NCBI GenBank assembly: GCA_904501985.1
Contig: CAJGCT010000032.1
Location: 1 to 21,086, forward strand
Direction of reading: 5' to 3'
DNA: 21,086 bases
Source of the DNA: an uncultured Clostridia bacterium
GTDB lineage: Bacteria > Bacillota > Clostridia > Oscillospirales > CAG-272
The position numbers and the translations under genes are program-made. The notes beneath the pieces are model-generated. The model was not told where the DNA came from and made no database searches. It saw nothing but the letters and a program-made list of their open reading frames with translations. This document shows positions 6,427-14,545 of the stretch, piece by piece; position 1 is the first letter of the stretch, and the number at the start of each line of letters is the position of its first letter.

Positions 6427-8474
6427 TTTGCAATTCTCCTTATTTTTCCGTTTTTGGGCGGTAGGGCACCACCTGAAATCAGTGCCGCCGCATATTCACG
6501 GGACTCGTCTGTGAATATATAATGTCCACCGACGATGCGGTAACGGCAAAGCTCGTCCTTTTTGTCCTCCATGTACAGGGGAACGCTGTTGTACATGATG
6601 TTGCGGTGCTTCCATGCGCGTGTAATGGGGAAATCCGTGCCCTTGCGGTCGCGTATGGTGAGAAGCTTCCGCTTTTGACATTCTTCGCAGGAATAGAGGT
6701 CGCGTATCGCACATTTTTCAAGCGTCATAAGAGGAATCCTGCCGTATACTACGGGAGCAAGTCCGAGATCGCGAATTTGGGGCAGTGTAAGCTCAGGGGA
6801 TGCCATGAGATCGGCAAATCCAAGCTCTGCCAGTGCCTCGGCGGTGTATCTGTTGAAGATGTTCAGTCTGAAATCTCCCTGCACGGTCATACCGGCTTCC
6901 TTTGCCATACTGATGTGACCTATATTTGATACAAGTGCCAGGCGGATTCCGGCATCGTATGCCGCACTCAACATATCCCGTATCTCCTGCGCCTCCGAAT
7001 CAAATATTACGGGCGGAATTATAACGCCGTTGACATGATCTGTCATGTGAGGGGCGAATTTTTCAATCGGGATATATACCGTGTCAAACTCCGCTGCGTT
7101 TTCGGGGATATCATCGTATGAAAGAAACCGCGCTGTCTTTGTCTTGGTGAGAGGCTGCTTCTGCGGCTCGTAAAGCTTGTGGGGAAGCTTTGCATCTCTT
7201 GTGGGCATAAGCCGCGCCGATATGGCATCCACAGCCTCGCGGCGAAGTGCGTTTATGGCAGACAGGGGCAGAATAAGTCCGTCGTCAAGCTTTATACTGC
7301 CGCTTCCCATGATGAACGGGGTGTTTCCAAGCTTTTCAAGGTTTTTCATTACCGACTCGTATGTGAGCGGTTGATTTATTGCCTGTGTTGGAATCTCGCC
7401 CTCTACGGTGACGGAAATTTCCCCAAGCTCTGCGGTAAGGCGGACAGGCTTGCCTGATTCCGCCACAAAATGCATATTTACGGGACGGCGGCGGTCTTTG
7501 ATAAGGTCTTTGTAGTCTGCGGCTTTTGTGCCTGTCAGGGCGGCGGTGTCGGACTTGTCCGAATCTGTGCGCACGCCGAGCATATTCTTATTTGTTTTAC
7601 CTGTGAAATATCCGTCGGTAAAGCCGCTTCTTGAAAAGAGAGCCTTAAGCCTTGAAATCTCCTCCGTTGAAGCGTTTCTTCTCTCGTCAAGAAGCTTTCT
7701 GTATATACTTGTAACGCCAAAAACGTATTCGGGGGATTTCATGCGTCCCTCTATTTTCAGGGATGCCGCACCGAGGGAGAGTATGTCCGTAATGTGGGAT
7801 GCAAGGCACATATCCTTAAGGCTGAGGGCATATGTGTCGGGGCAGTTCTTTTTGTCGCATCTGTAGGGGAGTCTGCAAGGCTGGGCACACTCACCGCGGT
7901 TTCCGCTTCTGCCCCCGATAAGGGAGCTTGCAAGGCATCCTCCCGACTGGGAAACGCAGATAGCTCCGTGTATAAACAGCTCTGTTTCAATAGGGGAGCT
8001 TTTGCAAAGGGCGGCAAGGTCGGAAAATGACAGCTCCCGTGCCGCCACCATTCTTGAAAATCCCATATCTGCAAATATTCTTGCGGCATCGGTATTGTGT
8101 CCCATTGCCTGAGTGCTTGCGTGAAGCTCAAGGTCGGGGAAGTATTTGTGTATGAGCCGCGCCGCCCCAAGGTCTGCCACGATAAGTGCATCTGCCCCTA
8201 AAGTGTACAGCTCCTCAACATACTTTAAAACGTCGTACATTTCACGGTCGTGCACCAAGGTATTAAGTGTGATATTTGTTTTTACGCCGTAAAGGCGGCA
8301 TTTTCCAATAGCATCACGAAGTGCGTCGCCTGAGAAATTCTTTGCGTTTATACGGGCGTTGAATGCCGCTCCGCCGAAATATACGGCATCGGCACCGCCT
8401 ACAATGGCGGCATCGAGGGCTTCGGGGGAGCCGGCAGGTGCTAAAAGTTCAGGAATGTGTACGTTTTTATACAT
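6423..8474 (-). CDS. U32 family protein, probably an RNA-hydroxylation (RlhA/TrhP-type) enzyme
   Basis: A 683-residue protein. The N-terminal half is a U32 domain: LLAPAGSPEALDAAIVGGADAVYFG (10-34), the ELHASTQAM block, and the U32 signature ELFIHGAICVSQSGGC (165-180), followed by GNRGECAQPCRLPYRC. Cys173, Cys180, Cys196 and Cys200 are candidate iron-sulfur or catalytic cysteines. The long C-terminal part resembles the DUF3656-containing forms, of which E. coli RlhA (23S rRNA C2501 hydroxylation) is the model; TrhP-type tRNA hydroxylation is the alternative. The older label is U32 peptidase/collagenase-like. The ribosome site is weak (GGAAAGTG) before ATG. It leads the operon that continues into dut, DUF4321, maf and the MreB-like gene. 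The exact substrate is not settled by sequence reading. Confidence 0.9.
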   Translation of the reverse strand: MYKNVHIPELLAPAGSPEALDAAIVGGADAVYFGGAAFNARINAKNFSGDALRDAIGKCRLYGVKTNITLNTLVHDREMYDVLKYVEELYTLGADALIVADLGAARLIHKYFPDLELHASTQAMGHNTDAARIFADMGFSRMVAARELSFSDLAALCKSSPIETELFIHGAICVSQSGGCLASSLIGGRSGNRGECAQPCRLPYRCDKKNCPDTYALSLKDMCLASHITDILSLGAASLKIEGRMKSPEYVFGVTSIYRKLLDERRNASTEEISRLKALFSRSGFTDGYFTGKTNKNMLGVRTDSDKSDTAALTGTKAADYKDLIKDRRRPVNMHFVAESGKPVRLTAELGEISVTVEGEIPTQAINQPLTYESVMKNLEKLGNTPFIMGSGSIKLDDGLILPLSAINALRREAVDAISARLMPTRDAKLPHKLYEPQKQPLTKTKTARFLSYDDIPENAAEFDTVYIPIEKFAPHMTDHVNGVIIPPVIFDSEAQEIRDMLSAAYDAGIRLALVSNIGHISMAKEAGMTVQGDFRLNIFNRYTAEALAELGFADLMASPELTLPQIRDLGLAPVVYGRIPLMTLEKCAIRDLYSCEECQKRKLLTIRDRKGTDFPITRAWKHRNIMYNSVPLYMEDKKDELCRYRIVGGHYIFTDESREYAAALISGGALPPKNGKIRRIAK

Positions 8475-8499
8475 AAGTGTTCACTTTCCGGTTTTAGTT

Positions 8500-8527
8500 G
8501 ATATATTTTGTATGTAACCCCTTGCAA
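8500..8527 (-). promoter_or_regulatory. Candidate promoter for the U32-dut-maf operon
   Basis: On the minus strand TTGCAA (8522-8527) is followed after 16 nt by TATATC (8500-8505), placing the start about 20 nt before the U32 start codon. The same palindromic hexamer serves as -35 of the opposite promoter. The -10 match is moderate. Confidence 0.4.
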
Positions 8528-8550
8528 TTTATCTAAATACAAGGTATAAT
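8522..8550 (+). promoter_or_regulatory. Sigma-A promoter for the lipoprotein-proB-recG-rarA operon
   Basis: TTGCAA (8522-8527), a 17-nt spacer, and a consensus TATAAT (8545-8550). The predicted start near 8557 leaves an AT-rich leader of about 95 nt before the lipoprotein start. A further TATAAT-like stretch around 8580 has no well-spaced -35. Confidence 0.75.
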
Positions 8551-8652
8551 ATAGACATTAGGTTGTACCTACATTATATTATAATATAAAACACGCGATT
8601 TGCAAAGACTATTTGCGAAAATTTTTAAAAAAATTCCAAAGGAGATATACCA

Positions 8653-9231
8653 ATGAAAAAAACAGCTCTTATTTTGACAGCCCTTATCCTCTCCGCATCT
8701 CTTAGCACCGCTTGCGGCGTTAAGAACGAAAGCGCGGTTTACACAGATGTCACCGAATACACCGAGGGCGTGGCAGACGCTTCCGGCTATGAAAGCACAT
8801 GGAGCGGTATTAAGTTTACCCCCTCCGAAAATATTACCATGTCTGACGAGGCGGAGCTTGCTGAGATCGAAGCCATGGGTGACGGTGCTGTATATGAGAT
8901 GATGGCAACCGATAACACCAATTACGACACGGTGCTTGTGAGAACCATATCCGCTCCCGACGGCATGAGCTTCGAGGATTATCTTGCCGCTCAGCTTGAG
9001 AGCATCAAGGAGCAGTATGAAGCGAACGGACTTGCTGTCAGCTATGAGGAGCTTGACAACCGCGCGTTTGGCGGCAGAGAATTTGGCGGCTCGCTGTACA
9101 CTGTCAGCATGAACGACACGGCAATATACCAGTGCGTATACCGTGCAATGCTGGGCGACCGCATCTGCGAGGTGTATTTCACCTATTCCGATGAGGCGGC
9201 ATTTAACGGTCTTCTTAACTGCTTTGAATAA
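8653..9231 (+). CDS. Putative lipoprotein of unknown function
   Basis: A 192-residue protein with a signal peptide: MKK, a hydrophobic stretch (residues 5-17) and an STAC lipobox-like end with Cys21 as the likely lipidated residue. The mature part is acidic and contains no domain I recognise. It includes segments such as ISAPDGMSFEDYLAAQLESIKEQYEANG and REFGGSLYTVSM..IYQCVYRAMLGDRICEVYFTYSD, a pattern of alternating strands that suggests a small secreted alpha/beta domain. The start is supported by AAAGGAGATATACCA before ATG. It is the first gene after a strong promoter and lies 21 nt before proB, so it is probably co-transcribed with proB, recG and rarA. No function is proposed. Confidence 0.85.
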   Translation: MKKTALILTALILSASLSTACGVKNESAVYTDVTEYTEGVADASGYESTWSGIKFTPSENITMSDEAELAEIEAMGDGAVYEMMATDNTNYDTVLVRTISAPDGMSFEDYLAAQLESIKEQYEANGLAVSYEELDNRAFGGREFGGSLYTVSMNDTAIYQCVYRAMLGDRICEVYFTYSDEAAFNGLLNCFE

Positions 9232-9252
9232 GTAATTTCCGGAGAAGTAGAA

Positions 9253-10041
9253 ATGAGTATTCTTGATAAAAGCTCCCGAATTGTTGTGAAGATAGGCTCA
9301 AACACCCTGACTCATCAGACGGGGAATCTTGATCTTCGCAGAATGGAGCTGCTTGTGCGGATTCTGTCCGATTTTAAAAATGCCGGTCACGAAGTGGTGC
9401 TTGTAAGCTCAGGTGCGGTTGCGGCAGGCATATCCAGACTGAATCTCGGACGCCGTCCTGAAAGCACCGAGGAAAAACAGGCGCTTGCCGCCATAGGTCA
9501 GGCGGAGCTTATGCAGGTGTATGAGCAGTTTTTTGCCACATACGGTCATACCGTTGGGCAGATGCTTATGACAAAGGACATAATCGACAACGACGTGCGC
9601 CGCACAAACGCAAGAAACACATTCCGCGAGCTTTTGAAGCTTGGATGTGTTCCCATTGTAAATGAGAACGACCCTATTTCGGTCGAGGAGCTTAAATTCG
9701 GCGGAAACGATACTCTTTCCGCCTATGTGGCACTTGTATGTGGGGCGGATCTTCTTATAAATATGTCGGATATCGACGGTCTTTTTGACAGCGACCCGAG
9801 AAAGAATCCCTCGGCGAAGCTTATTGACCGCGTTGACGTTATAGACGACACCGTTATATCCTACGCCGGCGGTGCAGGCACTGACCGCGGTACGGGCGGT
9901 ATGATTACAAAAATAAAGGCGGCACAGCTTGTTACCGAAGCCGGAATCCCTATGCTTATAGTAAACGGTAAAAATCCGGAGGTGCTTTACGACATTTGTG
10001 ACGGAAAGCACGTGGGTACATATTTCGCCGCAAGAAAGTAA
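9253..10041 (+). CDS. proB: Glutamate 5-kinase, short form without PUA domain
   Basis: A 262-residue amino acid kinase. It has VVKIGSNTLT near the N-terminus, the VLVSSGAVAAG loop, PIVNENDPISVEE, KFGGNDTLSAYVA and GTGGMITKIKAAQ, the substrate and nucleotide sites of glutamate 5-kinase. It phosphorylates L-glutamate to glutamyl-5-phosphate, the first step of proline synthesis. E. coli ProB is about 367 residues because of a C-terminal PUA domain; this one stops at the end of the kinase domain, a short form also known in other Firmicutes. GGAG lies 8 nt before the ATG. The usual partner proA (glutamyl-phosphate reductase) is not in the window; instead recG follows by 39 nt. The short form may differ in proline feedback and oligomer state. 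Confidence 0.95.
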   Translation: MSILDKSSRIVVKIGSNTLTHQTGNLDLRRMELLVRILSDFKNAGHEVVLVSSGAVAAGISRLNLGRRPESTEEKQALAAIGQAELMQVYEQFFATYGHTVGQMLMTKDIIDNDVRRTNARNTFRELLKLGCVPIVNENDPISVEELKFGGNDTLSAYVALVCGADLLINMSDIDGLFDSDPRKNPSAKLIDRVDVIDDTVISYAGGAGTDRGTGGMITKIKAAQLVTEAGIPMLIVNGKNPEVLYDICDGKHVGTYFAARK

Positions 10042-10080
10042 GACAAAATCGGCTCTGTGCAGATACAGGGGAGTGATGAT

Positions 10081-12141
10081 ATGCAGATAACATTTGACAC
10101 GAGTATTCAGTATATGCGCGGAGTGGGTGAGACCCGTGCCAAGGCACTTCTGCGGCTTGGTATATCCACTGTTGGCGATCTACTGTATCATTTCCCCAGA
10201 GCCTATGAATTTCGCGGAAACGTAAAGCCGCTTGCGTCTGCCGAGAACGGCGAGACGGCGGCGTTCATTCTCACGGCGGCAACCGACGTTAAAAATGCCG
10301 CGCTGAAGCGTGGGATGACGCTTGGCAAGCTTCGGGCATTTGATGAGTCGGGAAGCTGTGAGATCGTCTTTTTTAATCAGCCTTACATGAAAGATACCGT
10401 CGTAAAGGGCGGTGAATACCGATTCTACGGAAAGATCACCAAGGAGGGCGGCAAATGTATGCTGTCCTCTCCTGTGGTTGAGCCTATAATCGAGGGCAGA
10501 GAGCTTCTGCCCCTTGTGGCAGTATATCCGCTGACGTCGGGAATTAACCAGAAGCTTCTGGCAAAGCTTGTTTCGGAGGCACTTTCGGCACTTGGTGACA
10601 ACATTCCCGACATTCTCGGGGCTGAGATATGTGAGGAGAATAATCTCTGCGGCATCGGAACGGCTCTTCGAGGTATACACGCACCGAAGGATTTCAAATC
10701 CCTTGAGAGGGCAAAAAGACGGCTTATATTTGAGGAGCTGTACCGTTTTGCTCTCGGGGCAGGCGATGTAAAAAAGAGGGATGCCACAGCACCGAAGCTT
10801 TCCGACATGGATATAACTGCTTTTGCCGAAAAATTCCCCTATCCCCTTACGGGCGCACAGATACGCTCTATAGGCGAGATCGCCATGGATATGGCATCCG
10901 GCATTCCCATGCGCAGGCTCGTGTGCGGTGACGTTGGAAGCGGCAAGACCGCGGTTGCCGCGGCGGCGGCATATCTTGCGGTGAAAAACGGCTATCAGTG
11001 TGCACTGATGGCACCGACGGAGATTCTGGCGGTGCAGCATTACAACGAGTTGTCGGAGCTTCTCGGCGGACTCGGTATAAAATGCGGACTTCTTACGGGC
11101 AGTACCAAGGGGGCTGCCAGACGAGAGCTTCATGACTCACTTAAATCCGGCGAGCTTGGTGTGCTTGTGGGCACTCACGCGCTTATTGGCGACGGAGTAA
11201 AATTTTCGCGTCTCGGACTTGTGATATGCGACGAGCAGCACCGCTTTGGGGTTGGTCAGCGTGAGGCACTTCTTATGAAGGGCGGCGGCGATTCCTGCCA
11301 TCAGCTTACTATGAGCGCAACGCCTATTCCGAGAACGCTTGCCATGTTTTTGTATGGCGAGCTTGATATGTCGGTGCTTGATGAAATGCCGCCCGGCAGA
11401 CAGAGGGTGGAGACCTTTGTTGTTAACGAGAGCTATCGGGAACGACTGATTGGGTTTATACGAAAGCAAAAAGCGGAGGGGCATCAGACCTATGTGGTCT
11501 GCCCTGCGGTGGAGGAGCTTGAAGCCGGTGAGGTGTCCCAGGAGGATATACGCCTGTTTGACTTCGGCTACGATATAAACGAGATCATGCGCCCGAAAAA
11601 TCCGCCGAAGGCGGCAACTGTGTGGGCAGAGACGCTTTCGGAGTCACTTCCGGAAATGAGGATAGCCTGCGTACACGGAAAAATGAAGCCGGCGGAAAAG
11701 GATGCGATAATGTCGGAATTTTCGGCAGGAAGCATTGATGTTCTGGTATCGACCACTGTTATTGAGGTGGGAGTCAACGTCCCAAATGCCACGCTTATGA
11801 TAATCGAAAATGCGGAGCGATTCGGTCTCTCCCAGCTCCATCAGCTTCGCGGCAGAGTGGGACGGGGGCGCGCCAAGTCTTACTGCGTGCTTGTTTCGGA
11901 TGTTGGCGGCAAAAGCTCGGCAAGGGAGCGGCTTGAAGTTATGCGCACCACCTATGACGGCTTTAAAATAGCCGAATATGACCTTGGTGAGCGAGGTCCC
12001 GGCGATTTTCTCGGCTCGGTGGATGCGGAGGTCCGTCAGCACGGCGATCTTCGCTTCAAGCTTGCAAATCTTTGTGAGGACACGGACCTTTTTGATGCCG
12101 CTGTGTGTGCGGCGAAAAAACAGAAGGAAAACAGCATATAA
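10081..12141 (+). CDS. recG: ATP-dependent DNA helicase RecG
   Basis: A 686-residue helicase of normal RecG length. The N-terminal wedge/OB region contains GVGETRAKALLRLGI and LLYHFPRAYEFR. The SF2 motor follows: Walker A GDVGSGKT (about 282-290), the DEQH box (about 384-387), MSATPIPRTLAM, then STTVIEVGVNVPNATLMI and QLRGRVGRG of motifs V and VI. RecG binds branched DNA and reverses stalled forks or processes Holliday junctions. The start at 10081 is preferred because GGGAG lies 7 nt upstream; an in-frame GTG at 10057 would add eight residues. It lies between proB and rarA in one plus-strand run, and pairs functionally with RarA at damaged replication forks. Confidence 0.97.
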   Translation: MQITFDTSIQYMRGVGETRAKALLRLGISTVGDLLYHFPRAYEFRGNVKPLASAENGETAAFILTAATDVKNAALKRGMTLGKLRAFDESGSCEIVFFNQPYMKDTVVKGGEYRFYGKITKEGGKCMLSSPVVEPIIEGRELLPLVAVYPLTSGINQKLLAKLVSEALSALGDNIPDILGAEICEENNLCGIGTALRGIHAPKDFKSLERAKRRLIFEELYRFALGAGDVKKRDATAPKLSDMDITAFAEKFPYPLTGAQIRSIGEIAMDMASGIPMRRLVCGDVGSGKTAVAAAAAYLAVKNGYQCALMAPTEILAVQHYNELSELLGGLGIKCGLLTGSTKGAARRELHDSLKSGELGVLVGTHALIGDGVKFSRLGLVICDEQHRFGVGQREALLMKGGGDSCHQLTMSATPIPRTLAMFLYGELDMSVLDEMPPGRQRVETFVVNESYRERLIGFIRKQKAEGHQTYVVCPAVEELEAGEVSQEDIRLFDFGYDINEIMRPKNPPKAATVWAETLSESLPEMRIACVHGKMKPAEKDAIMSEFSAGSIDVLVSTTVIEVGVNVPNATLMIIENAERFGLSQLHQLRGRVGRGRAKSYCVLVSDVGGKSSARERLEVMRTTYDGFKIAEYDLGERGPGDFLGSVDAEVRQHGDLRFKLANLCEDTDLFDAAVCAAKKQKENSI

Positions 12142-12167
12142 TCTTTTGTTACCGAAAGGAAATAGAC

Positions 12168-13400
12168 ATGATACAACCGCTTGCCGACAAGATACGCCCC
12201 ATGAGCTTTGATGATATGGTGGGGCAGGAGCACTTAGTGGGAAAAAACGGAGTGCTACGCCGCATGACGGATTCGGGGCATATAACCAACATGATATTTT
12301 TCGGTCCTCCCGGGACAGGCAAGACTACAGCCGCAAACATTGTGGCGGAACGCTCCGGAATGACCTTGCGGCGTCTCAACGCCACCACCGCAAGCCTTGC
12401 GGATGTCAAGGAGGTCATTGAGGAGACGGGCACAATATACGGAAGCGGCGGAATACTTCTTTATCTTGACGAGATACAGTATTTCAATAAAAAACAGCAG
12501 CAATCTCTCCTTGAATTTATGGAGGACGGGCGAATAACGCTTATTGCGTCGACTACGGAGAATCCCTATTTTTACGTATACAACGCCATAATTTCCCGCT
12601 CTGCGGTATTTGAATTTAAGCCGGTGTCGCCATCTGACATAAAAAAGGCACTTGTGCGCACACTTGAACGGCTGAACGCTGACGAGGGTGTGGCTGTACG
12701 GTGCGGCGACGAGGCATACGATGTATTGTCTGGCTCTGCCGCAGGAGATGTGCGGCGCAGTATAGGTTTACTTGAAAACGCATTCTATCTTGCGGCGTCC
12801 GGGGACGGTGAGATCACCGCGGAGCTTATCCGCTCATTTACGCCAAAGGTTGTGGGAAACTTTGATCGGGCAGGGGATGTGCACTATGATCTTTTGTCCT
12901 GCTTACAGAAATCCATACGCGGCTCGGATCCGGATGCGGCGGTATTTTATCTTGCAAAGCTTCTTGAGGGCGGCGATCTTATTTCGGTGTGCAGGCGGCT
13001 TCAGGTAATTGCAAGCGAGGACATCGGGCTTGCCTATCCCATGGCGGCGGTTATCACCAAGTCCTGCGTTGACAGTGCGAGGGAGCTTGGGTTGCCGGAA
13101 GGTCGCATACCGCTTGCCAATGCGGCGGTGATGCTTGCCACTGCGCCGAAATCAAGTAGTGCATATTCGGCTTTGGCGGCGGCAAATGCGGACCTTGCGG
13201 CAGGCAAGGGGCAGGCTGTGCCCACTCATCTTCGCAGTCCCAATTTTGTTGGTTACAAGTACCCCCACGACTATCCCGATCACTATATTAAGCAGCAATA
13301 TCTTCCCGATGATCTGAAAAACGCCCGTTACTACGAGTACGGTGACAACAAGGTCGAGCAGGCGGCAAGGGCTTATTGGGACAAGGTGAAGGGACAGTAA
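12168..13400 (+). CDS. rarA: Replication-associated recombination protein A (RarA/MgsA, AAA+ ATPase)
   Basis: A 410-residue AAA+ protein. It shows PMSFDDMVGQEHLVG (11-25), Walker A GPPGTGKT (46-53), Walker B LDEIQYF (100-106; the second-last places read IQ where many homologues read IH), the sensor segment STTENPYF (128-135), and the clostridial C-terminus with YKYPHDYPDHYIKQQYLPDDL. RarA acts at stalled replication forks with SSB and polymerase. The start at 12168 is chosen because AAAGGAAA stands just upstream; an in-frame GTG at 12105 would overlap recG. It is 26 nt after recG, so likely the last gene of the lipoprotein-proB-recG-rarA operon. The structured repeat begins 11 nt after its stop; no standard terminator is evident. 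Confidence 0.95.
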   Translation: MIQPLADKIRPMSFDDMVGQEHLVGKNGVLRRMTDSGHITNMIFFGPPGTGKTTAANIVAERSGMTLRRLNATTASLADVKEVIEETGTIYGSGGILLYLDEIQYFNKKQQQSLLEFMEDGRITLIASTTENPYFYVYNAIISRSAVFEFKPVSPSDIKKALVRTLERLNADEGVAVRCGDEAYDVLSGSAAGDVRRSIGLLENAFYLAASGDGEITAELIRSFTPKVVGNFDRAGDVHYDLLSCLQKSIRGSDPDAAVFYLAKLLEGGDLISVCRRLQVIASEDIGLAYPMAAVITKSCVDSARELGLPEGRIPLANAAVMLATAPKSSSAYSALAAANADLAAGKGQAVPTHLRSPNFVGYKYPHDYPDHYIKQQYLPDDLKNARYYEYGDNKVEQAARAYWDKVKGQ

Positions 13401-13411
13401 CAGGGGGCGTG

Positions 13412-13601
13412 TAGGAGAGTTACGGTCGCTTTTTGAGCACATCGCTTGCGATGTGCTGAAAGCATCCGCAAAAACTTTATACATGGGAATAGCATACCGC
13501 TAAGGCAACGCGGGTGCGAATCGTTAGAACGCACTACTCGCGCCGCCTGCATGGGTCCTCACCATTCCGGCGGCTTGGGGTGGCGGTAATTGGGTGTGTG
13601 G
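13412..13601 (+). repeat. Structured intergenic repeat, copy R
   Basis: Second copy of the element at 62-250, in the same orientation relative to its upstream gene. Shared exact blocks include the 28-nt palindromic core, AAAGCATCCGC, a 14-nt block ending in CTTTATACA, a 25-nt block containing ACTACTCGCGCCGCC, and GCGGTAATTG. The palindrome here has 10-bp perfect arms (13436-13445 with 13448-13457). The second hairpin (13542-13574) keeps GCCGCC/GGCGGC and ATGG/CCAT although its loop has changed. A third possible hairpin, GTGCG..CGCAC (about 13514-13534), is not kept in copy L. The central region (about 13488-13520) is the least conserved. Together with 13602-13718 this fills the 318 bp gap between rarA and ymdB. 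Confidence 0.8.
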
Positions 13602-13628
13602 TAATGGTTGATTGCGATGTGTCCGTAG

Positions 13629-13647
13629 GGGAGGCGTTTCGCCTCCC
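13629..13647. repeat. GC-rich palindrome GGGAGGCG-TTT-CGCCTCCC
   Basis: An 8-bp perfect stem with a TTT loop lies between copy R and ymdB. On neither strand is it followed by a clear T-run, so it is not a convincing terminator. It resembles the short GTAGGGG-type palindromes that I recall as scattered through intergenic DNA of gut Clostridia; this recollection is unverified. Confidence 0.5.
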
Positions 13648-13718
13648 GCTTTGCAGGGTGACGTCTACCTGTTGTCTATATCAAAAATCATGGCAAATTA
13701 CGAATAACGGAGGAAATT

Positions 13719-14498
13719 TTGGGTACATTTAAAATTCTTGCTGTGGGGGATGTTGTAGGACCTGCGGCGGTGAAGCACATAAAGGAAAATCTGTGGAATT
13801 TCAGGAATTACCACAAAATAAACATGGTAGTCTGCAACGCGGAAAATGCCGCTCTCGGTAACGGTCTTGATCCGGCAAGCGCAGACACGCTTATTGCGGC
13901 AGGCTGCGACATACTTACAAGCGGCAATCACATATTCAAAAAGAGGGAAATAAGGGCATATCTTGATTCAAACGATACCCTTATTCGTCCGGCTAACTAT
14001 CCTGCCGGAACGGCAGGCAGCGGTTACACGCTTGCGAATATTGACGGTTGGCGAGTGCTTGTTATCAACGTGCTTGGCACTATATATCTTGAATCCCTCG
14101 CTTGCCCCTTTGACACGGTTGAGCGCATACTTGAACGTGAGTCGGGGAAGTACGATTTCGCCGTTCTTGATATTCACGCGGAGGCGACAAGTGAAAAAAT
14201 TGCCCTTGGGCGGTATTTTGACGGCAGGATAAACGTGATTGTGGGAACGCATACCCATGTACCCACGGCGGATACTATGGTCTTGCCTAAGGGAAGCGGA
14301 TATGTTACCGATCTCGGCATGACAGGCCCTCACGACGGTGTACTTGGCGTGCGTGCTGACATCATTATCGAAAAGCTTCGCACCAAGATGCCGGTGAGAT
14401 TCGAGCTGTCCGACGGTCCTGTGGATGCGGATGCAGTGATGTTTACCATCGACACGGACAGCGGCAAAGTTACAGAAGCGATAAGGGTGAATTTTTAA
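13719..14498 (+). CDS. ymdB: YmdB family metallophosphoesterase
   Basis: A 259-residue protein of normal YmdB length. Metal-binding positions fit the family: Asp11 in VGDVVG, Glu42 and Asn43 in NAENAALG, Asn70 and His71 in TSGNHIF, the DIHAEATSEK block and VGTHTHVPTAD. B. subtilis YmdB is a cyclic-nucleotide phosphodiesterase required for biofilm and nanotube formation and affecting global gene expression. The start is TTG, supported by a strong GGAGG 5 nt upstream. It stands alone on the plus strand; no strong promoter was found in the preceding gap, so its transcription could begin there from a weak site or read through from rarA. A bidirectional terminator follows. Confidence 0.93.
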   Translation: MGTFKILAVGDVVGPAAVKHIKENLWNFRNYHKINMVVCNAENAALGNGLDPASADTLIAAGCDILTSGNHIFKKREIRAYLDSNDTLIRPANYPAGTAGSGYTLANIDGWRVLVINVLGTIYLESLACPFDTVERILERESGKYDFAVLDIHAEATSEKIALGRYFDGRINVIVGTHTHVPTADTMVLPKGSGYVTDLGMTGPHDGVLGVRADIIIEKLRTKMPVRFELSDGPVDADAVMFTIDTDSGKVTEAIRVNF

Positions 14499-14508
14499 AC
14501 AAAAAGAG

Positions 14509-14538
14509 AAGCTCCTCCGCATCCTTGCGGAGGAGCTT
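14509..14538. terminator. Bidirectional terminator between ymdB and typA
   Basis: A perfect 13-bp stem, AAGCTCCTCCGCA with TGCGGAGGAGCTT, and a 4-nt loop lie between two convergent genes. A-rich sequence on the left and a T-stretch on the right, with reciprocal tracts on the other strand, allow termination from both sides. Confidence 0.85.
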
Positions 14539-14545
14539 TCGTATA

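Noticed and set aside
9409..10011. 200-codon minus-strand open frame antisense to proB, and a similar 317-codon one antisense to recG (10180-11133)
   Set aside because: Both are complete shadows of conserved genes with intact catalytic motifs; their translations are basic, Cys-rich and unlike any family.
13488..13535. tRNA-like or attachment-site core in copy R
   Set aside because: No acceptor stem, T-loop GGTTC-type motif or CCA-adjacent pairing could be found, and no integrase is present on either side.
13514..13732. 72-codon plus-strand open frame in the rarA-ymdB gap
   Set aside because: It begins inside copy R, has an unlikely composition (Cys/Arg-rich) and overlaps the ymdB start and its GGAGG site; there is no counterpart in copy L.
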